NCBI GenBank assembly: GCA_017544165.1
Contig: JAFYER010000009.1
Coordinates: 1 to 64,000 of the forward strand
Source: Bacilli bacterium
GTDB lineage: Bacteria; Bacillota_I; Bacilli_A; RF39; UBA660
Direction of reading: 5' to 3'
DNA: 64,000 nt
Shown: positions 17,562 to 27,982 of the stretch, one piece after another
Layout: the number at the start of each line of letters is the position of its first letter
Numbering within the stretch: position 1 is the first letter of the stretch
Position numbers and translations under genes: made by a program
Notes under the pieces: generated by a model
The model's input: the letters and a program-made list of their open reading frames with translations, nothing else
The model's database searches: none
What the model was told of the DNA's origin: nothing

Positions 17562-18098
17562 TTAATTTTCAAATAATTTATTTAAGTCTAAATCAATATT
17601 TTCCTTTTCCATTCTATCATTACATTCTGAAATAAATGAATACATATTTGACATATAATCATCTATAGATGTGGCATTATCTAATAGTTTTTCTTTTAGT
17701 ACACTTATTCCACCAAGAATATACTTTTCATAAATCTTTTCACATTCCTCTTTTTCAGGAGTTCCATCTGCATATCTAAAAGCACGATTAATTCTCTCAT
17801 CTAAATCAATTTTTGACTTATCATGTAATAACATTATTAAAGAATAATTAAAAATCAAAATATCTTTATTAGTACTTAGCTGTTGAAAATTTATTTTTTT
17901 ATTTTCATCGTTGTCAGGATTATTTATATCTCTATCTTCTAAACGATTATATAAATAGCCAACAATTGGAGCAATAAATAATACGTCAATGTTTCTTTGA
18001 AAAATAGAGAAATTCTTAGAACCATCTATAACTGATGTTAATTTACTTACACATTCACCATGTTTACCAATAAAATTATAATCTGTTTTATTAAACAT
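17562..18098 (-). CDS. last gene of Ssp island; candidate restriction-module protein (178 aa)
   Basis: 178 aa, soluble, helical, with charged middle and C-terminal parts; no recognised domain or nuclease motif. It shares the TAATG junction with the upstream SMC-like ATPase gene and has a good SD (GGAGG), so it is translated with it. By position it is the last of four genes following the modification genes and may be the small subunit of the restriction complex. That assignment is inference. Confidence 0.6.
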   Translation of the reverse strand: MFNKTDYNFIGKHGECVSKLTSVIDGSKNFSIFQRNIDVLFIAPIVGYLYNRLEDRDINNPDNDENKKINFQQLSTNKDILIFNYSLIMLLHDKSKIDLDERINRAFRYADGTPEKEECEKIYEKYILGGISVLKEKLLDNATSIDDYMSNMYSFISECNDRMEKENIDLDLNKLFEN

Positions 18099-20128
18099 TA
18101 TTTATCGCCTCCTCTACTTATCACACTATCTAAAGGAACTTCAGGCGTTCTCAACGATAAGTTATATTCAATTCCAACTTTATCATTTAAATATTTTTGA
18201 GCTATTTCACCATCTGGTTTATCCTTAATAAAGATAATAACTTGTCTTGCAATTCCAGGAATTACATCACAAATGTTTTTAATACGTTTTTGATCAAATG
18301 ATGATAGTGGTGCATCCATAACCAATGGATATTCTCCATTGGTTGGAGCGTCTATACTGTCTTTTTTAGCTGTTTTTTCTCTTGCCATCTTAATAACACC
18401 AACAATAAAAGCAAATATAACTGAATAACTTTTTGCAGTATTGCTATCAATACTAGATGTTTCATTTTCTAATTCATCTACATATGTCTTTATTCTATAG
18501 TTATTATCTATAGAAATAGTTACACCGCCATCATATATTGATTCAAACAATGTATTAATTTCCTGTTCAAGCTTATTACGAACCTCGTTCTCACGATATT
18601 CATAGGAATCTTTAATCATTTCATATGCAGCTTTAGCATATTTTCTTTGAATTTCAAAAGAATCATTTTTCTTTTCTTGTAATTCTAGCTTTGTTAAATC
18701 ACTATTAATTTTACTATTATCTTTTTCTCTTAAAGATATATCTGATTTTAACTCAATCAATTCGTTTTCGCTAAGTCTTAATGCTTTCTCATATTCTGTT
18801 TGATTATTCTTAATATCTACAATTTCAATATTCTTATTCTTCATTATATTAGTATTATATTCTGCAATAGTATGTTCTTTTTCATCAACTTGATTATCAA
18901 TCGTTCGAATTGTACTAATATTATCTTTCATATTCTCAAAAAAGTTTTCACTACTTCTTAGACTATTCTTAGCCGCTTGTTTAAAGAAATTTATTTGTGT
19001 TCCTAATGATTGTGGTGGTATAAATTTTAATAATTCTTCCAAATGCTTAACCGCATCACTATTATTATCAGATAAATCTGCACCGCAAATACAAGTACCT
19101 CTTTTTCTTAAAAAATCTATAGTTGATTTTCTAATATCAGGAATTCCATTATCCAAATCACCGCTACTAGATAAATCCTCGACCGCTTCCTTAATCATTT
19201 TCTTTGAAAGGAATTTATAAGTTATAGATGAGAACGCAAAAGTAAAATTTGAAATGTTTTTTTGCTTCATATCCTTTAAATGTGATAAATCTTTTTCAAG
19301 AACATTTAACCTTTGTTGTTGTTCTTCTATATCTTTAAAGTTAATTAATTTTTCTTTACATTCATCAATAGATCTTTTATAAAACGCAATTTGATCTTCT
19401 AATTCAGCTATACGAACTTTGTTTTTTTCAATTTTTTCATTGTTATTATAAAATCTTCTTCTTAGTTCTTTTGCTTCTTGGCTTCCATTATCATCTATTT
19501 GAGAATTATATCTTCCTATTACACTTGCACTTAATGAAGGATTAAGATGATCTAAAGCCTGACTTAAGGCATCAAGTCCCAAAATATTTTGGACAGCTTC
19601 TTTAAAGTCACTTGCTTTACTTCCACTTAAAACTTGCTTTGACATGTCATTAATTCTTTCACCATCAAAGAAGAAATACTTTGATAAATCCTCTGGTAAT
19701 ATGCTATTAATAATTGAAGTGCTTTCAGCATATTCATGATATTTTGTTTGTCCATAACTATCTTTTTCAGAAACAGAAAATTTTGGACTTTCAGCTTTCA
19801 TATTGCCAAGAGAATCTTTTTTATATACTTGAGATCTAGTTATAGTATAGTCAATATCATTATGTTCAATCTCTAAAGAAACAGATACAGTTTGCATATC
19901 ATTTGCAATCATATCCTTTTCAACTAATGTATTTAATAAGCTTTTATTTATAAATCCATCAGTTTTTCCATACAAAACCCACTGAAATGCTTGTGCTAAA
20001 GTAGTTTTACCAGCACCATTTTCTGCAAGTACTAATGTGACATTTTTATCTTCTGATGTTGAAAAAATCATTTCATGATGACCTTTAAATGGTCTAAAAT
20101 TATCAAGAGTTATCTTTTTTAATTGCAT
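18098..20128 (-). CDS. DndD/Rad50-like SMC-type ATPase of the Ssp island
   Basis: 676 aa. The Walker A AENGAGKTT is at residues 35-43, followed by a long coiled coil (about 200-340 and 380-520). A zinc-hook-like CICG is in the middle (about residue 344), and Walker B/D-loop YPLVMDAPLSSFDQ lies near residue 600. This is the layout of DndD and small Rad50/SMC ATPases, and the length is close to DndD. In phosphorothioation loci such ATPases occur in modification (DndD) or in restriction. Here the dedicated ATPase SspC is also present, so a restriction role with the adjacent helicase is the more likely reading. It overlaps the upstream 65-aa gene. Confidence 0.85.
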   Translation of the reverse strand: MQLKKITLDNFRPFKGHHEMIFSTSEDKNVTLVLAENGAGKTTLAQAFQWVLYGKTDGFINKSLLNTLVEKDMIANDMQTVSVSLEIEHNDIDYTITRSQVYKKDSLGNMKAESPKFSVSEKDSYGQTKYHEYAESTSIINSILPEDLSKYFFFDGERINDMSKQVLSGSKASDFKEAVQNILGLDALSQALDHLNPSLSASVIGRYNSQIDDNGSQEAKELRRRFYNNNEKIEKNKVRIAELEDQIAFYKRSIDECKEKLINFKDIEEQQQRLNVLEKDLSHLKDMKQKNISNFTFAFSSITYKFLSKKMIKEAVEDLSSSGDLDNGIPDIRKSTIDFLRKRGTCICGADLSDNNSDAVKHLEELLKFIPPQSLGTQINFFKQAAKNSLRSSENFFENMKDNISTIRTIDNQVDEKEHTIAEYNTNIMKNKNIEIVDIKNNQTEYEKALRLSENELIELKSDISLREKDNSKINSDLTKLELQEKKNDSFEIQRKYAKAAYEMIKDSYEYRENEVRNKLEQEINTLFESIYDGGVTISIDNNYRIKTYVDELENETSSIDSNTAKSYSVIFAFIVGVIKMAREKTAKKDSIDAPTNGEYPLVMDAPLSSFDQKRIKNICDVIPGIARQVIIFIKDKPDGEIAQKYLNDKVGIEYNLSLRTPEVPLDSVISRGGDK

Positions 20129-20316
20129 TGTAATTCCTCCTCAATAATTTTCATTATCTTTTTCTTTACTTCATCAGAATTGGTATGGTTATTAACCGCA
20201 TCTTTTTCTAAAGTTAAAATTCTCTTAACAATTAACTTTAATTTTTCATTATCAATTGGATTTTCATCAGCTGGAACTTGTTCAACATTAGTATCTTCCA
20301 TATTATCATTATTCAT
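20119..20316 (-). CDS. small acidic/helical protein (65 aa) between helicase and SMC ATPase
   Basis: The product begins MNNDNMEDTNVEQVP and has an acidic N-terminal half and a helical, Lys/Glu-rich C-terminal half. It overlaps both neighbours (start inside the end of the helicase gene, end inside the start of the SMC gene), which is strong evidence that it is a real gene. No family recognised. DndE is a small helical protein in Dnd loci, but no DndE signature is visible here. Confidence 0.6.
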   Translation of the reverse strand: MNNDNMEDTNVEQVPADENPIDNEKLKLIVKRILTLEKDAVNNHTNSDEVKKKIMKIIEEELQCN

Positions 20317-22477
20317 ATGATCCGTCCTCCATTTCTATTATATCATCATCGTTATCTAACAAACGATACGTTTCTTTTATTTCCTCAATCATTTTATGTG
20401 ATTCCATAGAATTCATTGCAATTCTTCCAAATTCTGTTAGTCTATTTAATTCGTTTTTAACTAATCTCTTTTCTGAACGAATTTCATCATCAGTAAGACC
20501 AGAGATATCTTCTAACCTTCTAGGCAAAGTAATAAAGTCATATATTTCAGCAAAATCTTTGCCTTCCATTTTTCTTAAAACTCTACCTCTTCGTTGTATA
20601 TATTCTTTTGGATTAGTTGTACTTGCTAAAATAAATGCTGTTTTAATTGCCGGAATATTAACGCCTTCATCAAGACATTTAATAGCTACTAAAGCTTGCA
20701 AACTTTTACCATCAGCAAATTTTTCTTTAATTATCGCTCTTGTCTTAGGATCTTCTCTTGAAGTGAACCTGTGTACCTTCATATCAAACTGATTTCCTAA
20801 CATTCTGGTTATTACGTCAATTTGTTTTATATCTTCACCATTTTCATCCTGTTCATCTACTCTTGCAGAGCCACAATATACAAGTATATAATTATCATCT
20901 TTATATGGTTTAATGTAGTGAGCTAATGTTTCAATTTTGTTATACGCTCCCGCTATTATTCTTGCTCTTGCTCTAACCAACTTTTCTCCATAATCATTTA
21001 ATTTATTTTTACCATTCTTTTTAATAATACATTTTGCAATTTCTCTTGAAATAGCGTGATATTTTTCTAATTCTTCATCGGTTAATGTAACAATTATTGG
21101 ATAGTATCTATACTTAGTTAAAAATTTTCCTTCAATTGCTTCTTCTAAAGTATAAATAATACATTTTTTTTGAAAATAATTGGTTAATGTTTCAGTTCCT
21201 TCTTCATCTCCGTGTCTTTCAAATGTAGCTGAAAGGGCTAATCTGTATTTAAATCTATCATCAAGTGTTCTTAATAATGTTGGTGAACCAAAATTATGTG
21301 CTTCATCAACTATTAATAATACATTGCCTTTTAATTTGGAAATTTCAGCTTGAATTTCTGGACTACTATATGTCGCATTTGTCGATATAAAACAGAAGAA
21401 ATCTTTTACCCCCAGGTTAAAATCTAACACTGCTTTTTTTAATCTTTGTTTAAAATCTTTTTGTGGTGAGCCACCATATCCAATAATTGGCGACATATTA
21501 AATCCAATAATATCTTCAACCCACTGATTCACAAGATGAATCTGCGGACATGCAATAAATACTGATAGTTTTCCATCACATTTTTCGTATAATTTACAAA
21601 TAGAAGCTAGACCAGTGTATGTTTTTCCTGTTCCAGTTGCCATATCATATATTCCAATATAATTATTTTTTGCCCATTCATCAATTGCTCTTTCTTGATA
21701 TGGAAATAATTTTTTCCCAAATGGGATTCTCGGAATATTTGTAGTAAAATTTTCATCTGCCGACATTTTGCTCAATTCTTCTTCTGCATCAATTTGCCAA
21801 TTTACTTTATCCTTTTTATAGGACAATATTTTATCAATAGGTGCAGCTGGGAAATCAAAAACTCTAGCATTCAAATCAACATTATTCCATAATTGGTCAA
21901 AATATTTTTCTTTTCCTTCAACTCTATCTAAATCATCCCATGAAGTAAATACATCAAATGATTCATAATTATCATTAAAGGCTGTTTTTGTTTCATTCAT
22001 AGATCCGGAAAACGCTACAATATTACCTTCTTTGTCATAAAACAGACCTTGTTTTTCATGATACAAGCCTAATTTATATTGATTATTAACTGAATATGCA
22101 ATTTTAATATCTAGTTTCCCCATTGCAATTAAATTTGCAAGCATATTCAATCTTTCTTCTTCATAATAATTTTGTGGTTCTGTTATACCATTTAATAGTG
22201 CCTCTGTTTCTACTTCAACTCTATTTTTATATCCAAGATTAATAGCATTTAGATCATCATCAGAAATAACTGGAGATACAATTAACTGTATTTTCCCATC
22301 ATTTTTTATCAATTCAGAAATACCGTAAGATAATTCAACCAAAGATGAAGAAGAGAAAAAACCAACACTTCTTTTATACAATTTTGATTCTTTAAGTAAA
22401 GGAATATAAAAATTTTTAATTACATTATCACCGGGTGTTCTATAATCTTTTTTCAAATAAACATTTAAGAAACTCAC
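20309..22477 (-). CDS. SF2 helicase with N-terminal phospholipase-D-like domain
   Basis: 722 aa. Residues 1-220 form a PLD-like phosphodiesterase domain with YHEKQGLFYD (H140-E-K142) and FSGSMNET (about 157-164), an HxK...GSxN site. Residues 250-720 are a superfamily-2 helicase: Walker A MATGTGKT (279-286), DEAH box IVDEAHNF (DEAH at 391-394) and motif VI QRRGRVLRK. The start is GTG 22477 with AGGAGG upstream. Such PLD-helicase fusions occur in restriction and defence modules; here it probably translocates on and cuts DNA lacking phosphorothioate. It may correspond to part of the reported SspFGH module, but I cannot assign the letter. Confidence 0.85.
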   Translation of the reverse strand: MSFLNVYLKKDYRTPGDNVIKNFYIPLLKESKLYKRSVGFFSSSSLVELSYGISELIKNDGKIQLIVSPVISDDDLNAINLGYKNRVEVETEALLNGITEPQNYYEEERLNMLANLIAMGKLDIKIAYSVNNQYKLGLYHEKQGLFYDKEGNIVAFSGSMNETKTAFNDNYESFDVFTSWDDLDRVEGKEKYFDQLWNNVDLNARVFDFPAAPIDKILSYKKDKVNWQIDAEEELSKMSADENFTTNIPRIPFGKKLFPYQERAIDEWAKNNYIGIYDMATGTGKTYTGLASICKLYEKCDGKLSVFIACPQIHLVNQWVEDIIGFNMSPIIGYGGSPQKDFKQRLKKAVLDFNLGVKDFFCFISTNATYSSPEIQAEISKLKGNVLLIVDEAHNFGSPTLLRTLDDRFKYRLALSATFERHGDEEGTETLTNYFQKKCIIYTLEEAIEGKFLTKYRYYPIIVTLTDEELEKYHAISREIAKCIIKKNGKNKLNDYGEKLVRARARIIAGAYNKIETLAHYIKPYKDDNYILVYCGSARVDEQDENGEDIKQIDVITRMLGNQFDMKVHRFTSREDPKTRAIIKEKFADGKSLQALVAIKCLDEGVNIPAIKTAFILASTTNPKEYIQRRGRVLRKMEGKDFAEIYDFITLPRRLEDISGLTDDEIRSEKRLVKNELNRLTEFGRIAMNSMESHKMIEEIKETYRLLDNDDDIIEMEDGSYE

Positions 22478-22488
22478 TAATACACCTC

Positions 22489-23619
22489 CTATAGTGTCTT
22501 TAATGCTGATATAAGATAATCTATATCTTCAAAAGTATTGAAATAGTTCAAACTAATTCTTACAGTACCATTATACATCTTTGAACCAATAAAGTCATGA
22601 ACCAGTGGTGCACAGTGAAATCCCGTTCTAACAGCAATATCAAATTCATCATTTAATATTGACCCTACCTCATCAGCACTATATTTATCAATTCCAATAG
22701 AAACCACACCAAATATTTTATTCTCATAATCTTCAGGTAAATATAATTTAACATTGTTTAATTGTTTTAAACTATTAATTAAATAATGTGTAGCATCTAA
22801 TTCTTTTTCATAAACTTTTGTTTTTTGTAACCAATCAATGCTTGCATTCAATCCTGAGATTGCAACAATATTTGGACTACCTGCCTCATACGCCATATGA
22901 CCATTATCTGGCATATTAGGATTCATTGTATCTGAACCGTTTCCACCAAAAATAAATTTATTTAACTCAACTGTATTTTTCTTAACAAATCCGGCAATTC
23001 CAAATGATGCATATAATGATTTATGCCCTGCAAAAACCAAAAAGTCAATGTTACTATTATTTTCTACTTCTACAACTCCAAACGCTTGTGACGAATCAAG
23101 TAAATTAATTGAATTATATTTTTTACCTAATGAGAATATATTTTTGTATGGAAGTATTAAACCTGTAACATTACTTATATGTGATATAAAAATTGCTTTT
23201 GGTCTATTAATTGCAAACATATTCTCCAGCATATTATAATCTGGAATCCACGATTCTGTATTGAAAGGTATCGTTAATACATTTAATTCATATTTGTTTT
23301 TTACAACTTCAAGTGCCCTTATTATTGAATTATGCTCAAATGGTGAAATATAAATATTATCGCCCTTATTATAATTTAATCCTAATATTATATCGTTTAA
23401 TGATTGTGTCGCCGAAGATGTAAAAATAACATCAGCATCTTTCATATTACTTATTTTTCTTATTTTTTCTCTGACATTTTCAATTAATACAGAACCATTA
23501 GCTGCAACTTTATAACTGCCCCTTCCAGTATTAAATGCATTTCTATTTGCTTTATCTAAAGCATCTAAGACTTCATTAGGTTTAGGAAATGTTGTTGCAG
23601 CATTATCTAAATAAATCAT
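22489..23619 (-). CDS. sspA: cysteine desulfurase (SspA-like)
   Basis: 376-aa class V aminotransferase-fold enzyme that takes sulfur from cysteine using PLP. The PLP lysine is in FAGHKSLYASFG (K200) and the active-site cysteine in RTGFHCAPL (C336), the group II (SufS/CsdA-like) pattern. The product begins MIYLDNAATTFPKPN. In this operon it should supply sulfur for DNA backbone phosphorothioation. No iron-sulfur scaffold genes are nearby, which argues against a housekeeping role. SD AAGGTGG precedes the ATG. It lies between sspC and the helicase, an unusual order. Confidence 0.85.
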   Translation of the reverse strand: MIYLDNAATTFPKPNEVLDALDKANRNAFNTGRGSYKVAANGSVLIENVREKIRKISNMKDADVIFTSSATQSLNDIILGLNYNKGDNIYISPFEHNSIIRALEVVKNKYELNVLTIPFNTESWIPDYNMLENMFAINRPKAIFISHISNVTGLILPYKNIFSLGKKYNSINLLDSSQAFGVVEVENNSNIDFLVFAGHKSLYASFGIAGFVKKNTVELNKFIFGGNGSDTMNPNMPDNGHMAYEAGSPNIVAISGLNASIDWLQKTKVYEKELDATHYLINSLKQLNNVKLYLPEDYENKIFGVVSIGIDKYSADEVGSILNDEFDIAVRTGFHCAPLVHDFIGSKMYNGTVRISLNYFNTFEDIDYLISALKTL

Positions 23620-23631
23620 ATTTCACCACCT

Positions 23632-26600
23632 TTACATAAATTTTTTCATTATATTTAGCAGTATATTAACCTTCTCCTCTTCACTTATTGAGCTTCCATA
23701 CTCATCAATTATCTCTTCAATATTGTTTTTCATTGTTTTTCCTAACGCAGAAATATTATCAGAAGATGTTAAATTCTTTTCTATCGTTTTATCATTATTC
23801 ACAACTATAATTCTTTGTGAATTATCTTCCATATTAGTTTTATCATTTAACTTAGCAATTGTACTTTTAAAGTTTGAAATATACTCATCCTTTTGATTTG
23901 CTTGCCAATCTTCTACGTAGAAAGAAGTAAATATTTTTGATAATTTTTCAATGACGTCATGTTCGTCATGTGTGTTAAGATTATCTAAATAATCAATAAA
24001 GTTTCTCGTTTTAATATCATAAATATTATTCTTTATTGATTTATCAAGTTCTTTATTACACTCCATTAATAAAGTGCTTAAACTTCCTTTATATTTAGAA
24101 TTTATTAACTCTTTAGTATCTATTATCAATTTTTCAAGATAATTAGAAATATAGCTATCAAACGAATTTTTCATCACTGTTATTTTTTCAACAATCTCAT
24201 TTTTATTTTTTTCATTAAATATGTTTGGAAGTGCTACAAATAAGAACTCGTTATTGTTTATATCTGGTCTTAATAACTCTGATTTAACTTTTATATACTC
24301 ATCTATTATATTATTTTCAGCATCCGGGATATTCATTTCCCTAATTATTCTAGGTAAACCAAATATCCACTTTTTCATAGAGTCAATTAGTTCAACCACA
24401 TTTAATCTTATATTTGAATTTATATTTTGAACTCCGAATATTTTTTCTAAAGAATTAACATATTCAATTCGATCTACTGTACCTTTTTCAGTTAATATAT
24501 AATAATTATCAGGATTATCATTTATTTTTACTAAGTTAATAGAATTTAATTCTATTTCTCTATTCATATAATAAAAGATAATATTATCAGAATAATCTCT
24601 AATAGCTAATGCAACAAGAACAGGAATTGTCCCAAATCTCATTGAATATGGTTTTGAACAAATTGTTTTATACAAATCTTTAAATGACTTTTTATTATTA
24701 TCAGTTGATTGAATAAACTGTTTTATTATTTCAATAATACTTTTTATTGATTCGGTTTCACTCTTATCAACAATGGCTTTATATATAGTAGCCTCAGCAC
24801 TTGTTTTACTCTTAATTAGATCATAATTGTTTTCTAATATTGATTCTATTACAATTTCTCTAGCTTTTTTAATTGGAGCGGATAAATCATTTTTATTAAT
24901 TAGTTCATTATTAATTATTGGTGTCAGTGAATATACTGATTCACAAATACTAGATAATATAGAACTTAAATTTTTCTTTTTGCTATTTTTTTGATTAAGA
25001 TAAACATATTCTAGTATATTATCATCAGAAAAATAATACTTATAAGCATCTTTTACTGCATTTACTAATTCATTTTTCATTAATTCCAATTCAGACATAA
25101 CATCTTCATCATTATAATTGTTATTAATTAAATAATTAACTGCTTCATACTCTTTTAACAATGATAAGAAATTTTTCTTAAAAGCAAGTTTAGATATTTT
25201 TAATACTGCTCTATCATCACTAATACTTCTGAAATGATTAATTATTTCATCAATGTTTTTAGATGTTCTAATCAAATTTAAGACTATTCCATCTGATGAA
25301 TCCTGATTGTGAAAAATATCAAAGCTACTCATGTTCATTATTTCACTTTCACTAATAAATATATTAGTAAAGTATCGTGTCATTTTATATTCTTCATTAA
25401 ATCTTCTTGGTAAAGAATAAAATCTTCCTATAATTTTATCTAAAACACCTTTCTCATTTATATCAGAGAATTGATTATTAACAAGTTCCTTAATATCAGA
25501 AGTTAATTGCTTACTATACATAGTTGCAAAGTCTAAATCATCAGTTATTTTTTTCTTTCTAAGATAACTTTTTTCAAGTAACTCATCCAATGCTTTATTA
25601 AAACTTTTTTCGCTCATGTCTAGAGACAATCTTACTGTTTCAACATTAGTATTTAATTCATCTAATTCATTTATCATAAAAATAATTGAAACTGATTTAA
25701 TAATTCTTTGAGCGTCTACAGATATATTTTTCCTTAAAATGTTAGTTGCTTTATACCAAATATCTTTAATTTTTGAATCTACAGTACTTTTAAATAATGA
25801 TTCAAAATAATCATAAACTTTATCAATATTAAATAATCCAGTACTATTTGTTTTTACAAAACTTTTCAAACTATTTGAATCATCATCTGTTAAAAATGTA
25901 AATAAAGTTCTTTCATTCTGTGCAATTTTTTCTGATAATTCTATTAAAGAATATGTCGTCACAGGATTTAACGGAAAACACCCTTTAAATAAAATTTGTT
26001 CTATATCAACAGTATTATTAAATATGGTTAAATCTTTTAAAGAAAGATAAGTAGAAGCATTTTTGTTTAAATATTCCTCATAGAAGTCGTCAAAACCTTT
26101 TTGTTTTTCCAATGCATAAGAAACAATTTCATAATTTTGCTCCATGCTTCTGTTAAAATAAATATTTTTAAATCTTCCTTCAACAGTTTTATAAGCATTA
26201 ATTTTGTCTTGATCATCATCATTGACATATTCACTCATACCTTTATGAGTTATACAGCTTAAATAAATTTGCTCACTTTTTCCTGTTCTATTTGCTAGTT
26301 CAGCAAAATCTTGGAGAATTTTCAAATCCTTCATTATAGAATTTGAATCACTAACATCTAAGAACTTGCTAAATTCATCAAAAGCAATAAATATTCCAGT
26401 ATATCCTTTTGAGTCTAATAGATGTGTAATATCTTTAAAATTTTTAATAATATCATTGTTTACTAATGGATTAAAAGATTGACCATGTGTAATACATTCA
26501 TATACATTTTTAAAAACGTCATATGCCTTTTTGTCATATTTTTTTAAACCTTTTTCAAGTTTATCAAATGTTGTATTGCTGTCAGTAAAACATTTTTTTA

Positions 26601-27126
26601 AACTTCCGTTTATTTCAGAATGATTTTGATGCCAATCAATTAGTATATTACGTGCGACATCAAATGACGTATCAATTACAATATCATTTATGCCTACTCT
26701 CTCTAATGCATCATTTATTCCCAGCATAAATGCTTGATTCAAATCGTCATAATTACTATTAATAATAATTGGTAACAATTTCAATTCATTATTTCTAACA
26801 TTAGATAACAAACCAAATAATTCTAAATCTATTTTTTTTATTTTTTCTAATAATTCATTAATAACCTTCTTATCAGATAAATCATAATCGGATAAAAGCA
26901 TTAATAATACAAGTAATAAATGTGACTTTCCTTTTCCGTATGGTCCTATTAGAGATGTAGCTCTATTTTTACCATTTAAAATGCTATTAACATAAAATTT
27001 AATTATTTCACAACCATCTTTTGTAGGAATGTAATTTCTGATTTTATCTATGTTATTTAAATCAAATTGTAAATTAACTGAATATTGAAAATTCTCATTT
27101 ACTTTAATATAGTCATGATATTTCAT
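23632..27126 (-). CDS. sspC: large P-loop ATPase, SspC-like
   Basis: 1164 aa. The P-loop SLIGPYGKGKSHLL is at residues 58-71, preceded by FDLNNIDKIRNYIPTKDG. Then comes a Walker B-like IFIAFDEFSKFLDV and several hundred helical residues. Large ATP-binding proteins of this kind sit next to DUF4007 proteins in Ssp loci, where SspC energises sulfur incorporation. The ATG is 3 nt after the sspB stop, with GGAGG as SD. The C-terminal 600 residues show no domain I recognise. Identification rests on the P-loop plus neighbourhood. Confidence 0.75.
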   Translation of the reverse strand: MKYHDYIKVNENFQYSVNLQFDLNNIDKIRNYIPTKDGCEIIKFYVNSILNGKNRATSLIGPYGKGKSHLLLVLLMLLSDYDLSDKKVINELLEKIKKIDLELFGLLSNVRNNELKLLPIIINSNYDDLNQAFMLGINDALERVGINDIVIDTSFDVARNILIDWHQNHSEINGSLKKCFTDSNTTFDKLEKGLKKYDKKAYDVFKNVYECITHGQSFNPLVNNDIIKNFKDITHLLDSKGYTGIFIAFDEFSKFLDVSDSNSIMKDLKILQDFAELANRTGKSEQIYLSCITHKGMSEYVNDDDQDKINAYKTVEGRFKNIYFNRSMEQNYEIVSYALEKQKGFDDFYEEYLNKNASTYLSLKDLTIFNNTVDIEQILFKGCFPLNPVTTYSLIELSEKIAQNERTLFTFLTDDDSNSLKSFVKTNSTGLFNIDKVYDYFESLFKSTVDSKIKDIWYKATNILRKNISVDAQRIIKSVSIIFMINELDELNTNVETVRLSLDMSEKSFNKALDELLEKSYLRKKKITDDLDFATMYSKQLTSDIKELVNNQFSDINEKGVLDKIIGRFYSLPRRFNEEYKMTRYFTNIFISESEIMNMSSFDIFHNQDSSDGIVLNLIRTSKNIDEIINHFRSISDDRAVLKISKLAFKKNFLSLLKEYEAVNYLINNNYNDEDVMSELELMKNELVNAVKDAYKYYFSDDNILEYVYLNQKNSKKKNLSSILSSICESVYSLTPIINNELINKNDLSAPIKKAREIVIESILENNYDLIKSKTSAEATIYKAIVDKSETESIKSIIEIIKQFIQSTDNNKKSFKDLYKTICSKPYSMRFGTIPVLVALAIRDYSDNIIFYYMNREIELNSINLVKINDNPDNYYILTEKGTVDRIEYVNSLEKIFGVQNINSNIRLNVVELIDSMKKWIFGLPRIIREMNIPDAENNIIDEYIKVKSELLRPDINNNEFLFVALPNIFNEKNKNEIVEKITVMKNSFDSYISNYLEKLIIDTKELINSKYKGSLSTLLMECNKELDKSIKNNIYDIKTRNFIDYLDNLNTHDEHDVIEKLSKIFTSFYVEDWQANQKDEYISNFKSTIAKLNDKTNMEDNSQRIIVVNNDKTIEKNLTSSDNISALGKTMKNNIEEIIDEYGSSISEEEKVNILLNIMKKFM

Positions 27127-27128
27127 AA

Positions 27129-27980
27129 TTACCTCCTATCAAAATATTCACTAAATATATCACTTAATGATAAAACTTTACTCATATAAATCATATTTAA
27201 TCCTGCTGTTCTATTAATTGTAATTAAATCATTTCTTCTCATGTCGTCTAAATAATCATTAAGTAAATTTTTATCTAAATTTAACAATCTTGATGGACTA
27301 TTCTGTACCTTCAATAATTCATCAATGCTAATATATTCCCTTCCATCTAATATTTTTAATATTAAGAAATATACTACCAAGAAATTCAAATTTCTATAAT
27401 TTGGTTTTAATAATTCATAATTATCCTTGCTAATTCTATTTAATAATTCCAAATCCGCTAAAGGACAATTAAAATTGTTTTCAGGATTATCAGTTGAACT
27501 ATCAACTACATATGTTTTAATAATCATGTTAATTTCATCAACTAATATTTTGTCATTATATTCTAATCTTTTTGTCTCTAAAACATTAGAAACAATATTA
27601 AATACTTCTTCCTTTGAAAAGTTTTTGGATAAAATTTTATTAAAGAATAAATTTCCAACATAGAAGTCGTCTTCATTTAACAATAAATTAATGTGAATCA
27701 TCCACCAAGTGAACTCATCTTCCATATATGGATCATATTCTAAAATCAAGTTACCAAACTCAGTTATTTTTATACTATTTTTTTCATCTTTGATTAAATT
27801 AGTAGCATATAACCAATATTTCAAGGATTTAACCATATTAGTACCAATACCTAAGGCATCTGTAGCATCATCCATAGAAAATACTCTACTATTATTTTTT
27901 ACCGCTAATAATCCCTTAGATAGCCAGCCCTCTCTAATTGAAAAGCTTTCATGTCGTTTCATTTTTACCTTATTTATCAT
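27129..27980 (-). CDS. sspB: DUF4007 protein, SspB-like nickase
   Basis: 283 aa. The N-terminus RHESFSIREGWLSKGL and the following LGIGTNMVKSLKYWL are the signature of DUF4007. From the literature on SspABCD systems, SspB carries this domain and nicks DNA so that sulfur can be placed on one strand; that role is transferred here. ATG 27980 (GGTGA upstream) and ATG 27962 (AAGGT upstream) are both possible starts. It lies between sspD and sspC with gaps of 2 nt. Confidence 0.82.
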   Translation of the reverse strand: MINKVKMKRHESFSIREGWLSKGLLAVKNNSRVFSMDDATDALGIGTNMVKSLKYWLYATNLIKDEKNSIKITEFGNLILEYDPYMEDEFTWWMIHINLLLNEDDFYVGNLFFNKILSKNFSKEEVFNIVSNVLETKRLEYNDKILVDEINMIIKTYVVDSSTDNPENNFNCPLADLELLNRISKDNYELLKPNYRNLNFLVVYFLILKILDGREYISIDELLKVQNSPSRLLNLDKNLLNDYLDDMRRNDLITINRTAGLNMIYMSKVLSLSDIFSEYFDRR

Positions 27981-27982
27981 AT

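Noticed and set aside
20119-20316. 65-aa protein as DndE
   Set aside because: Size is smaller and no DndE pattern is visible; position alone is not enough.
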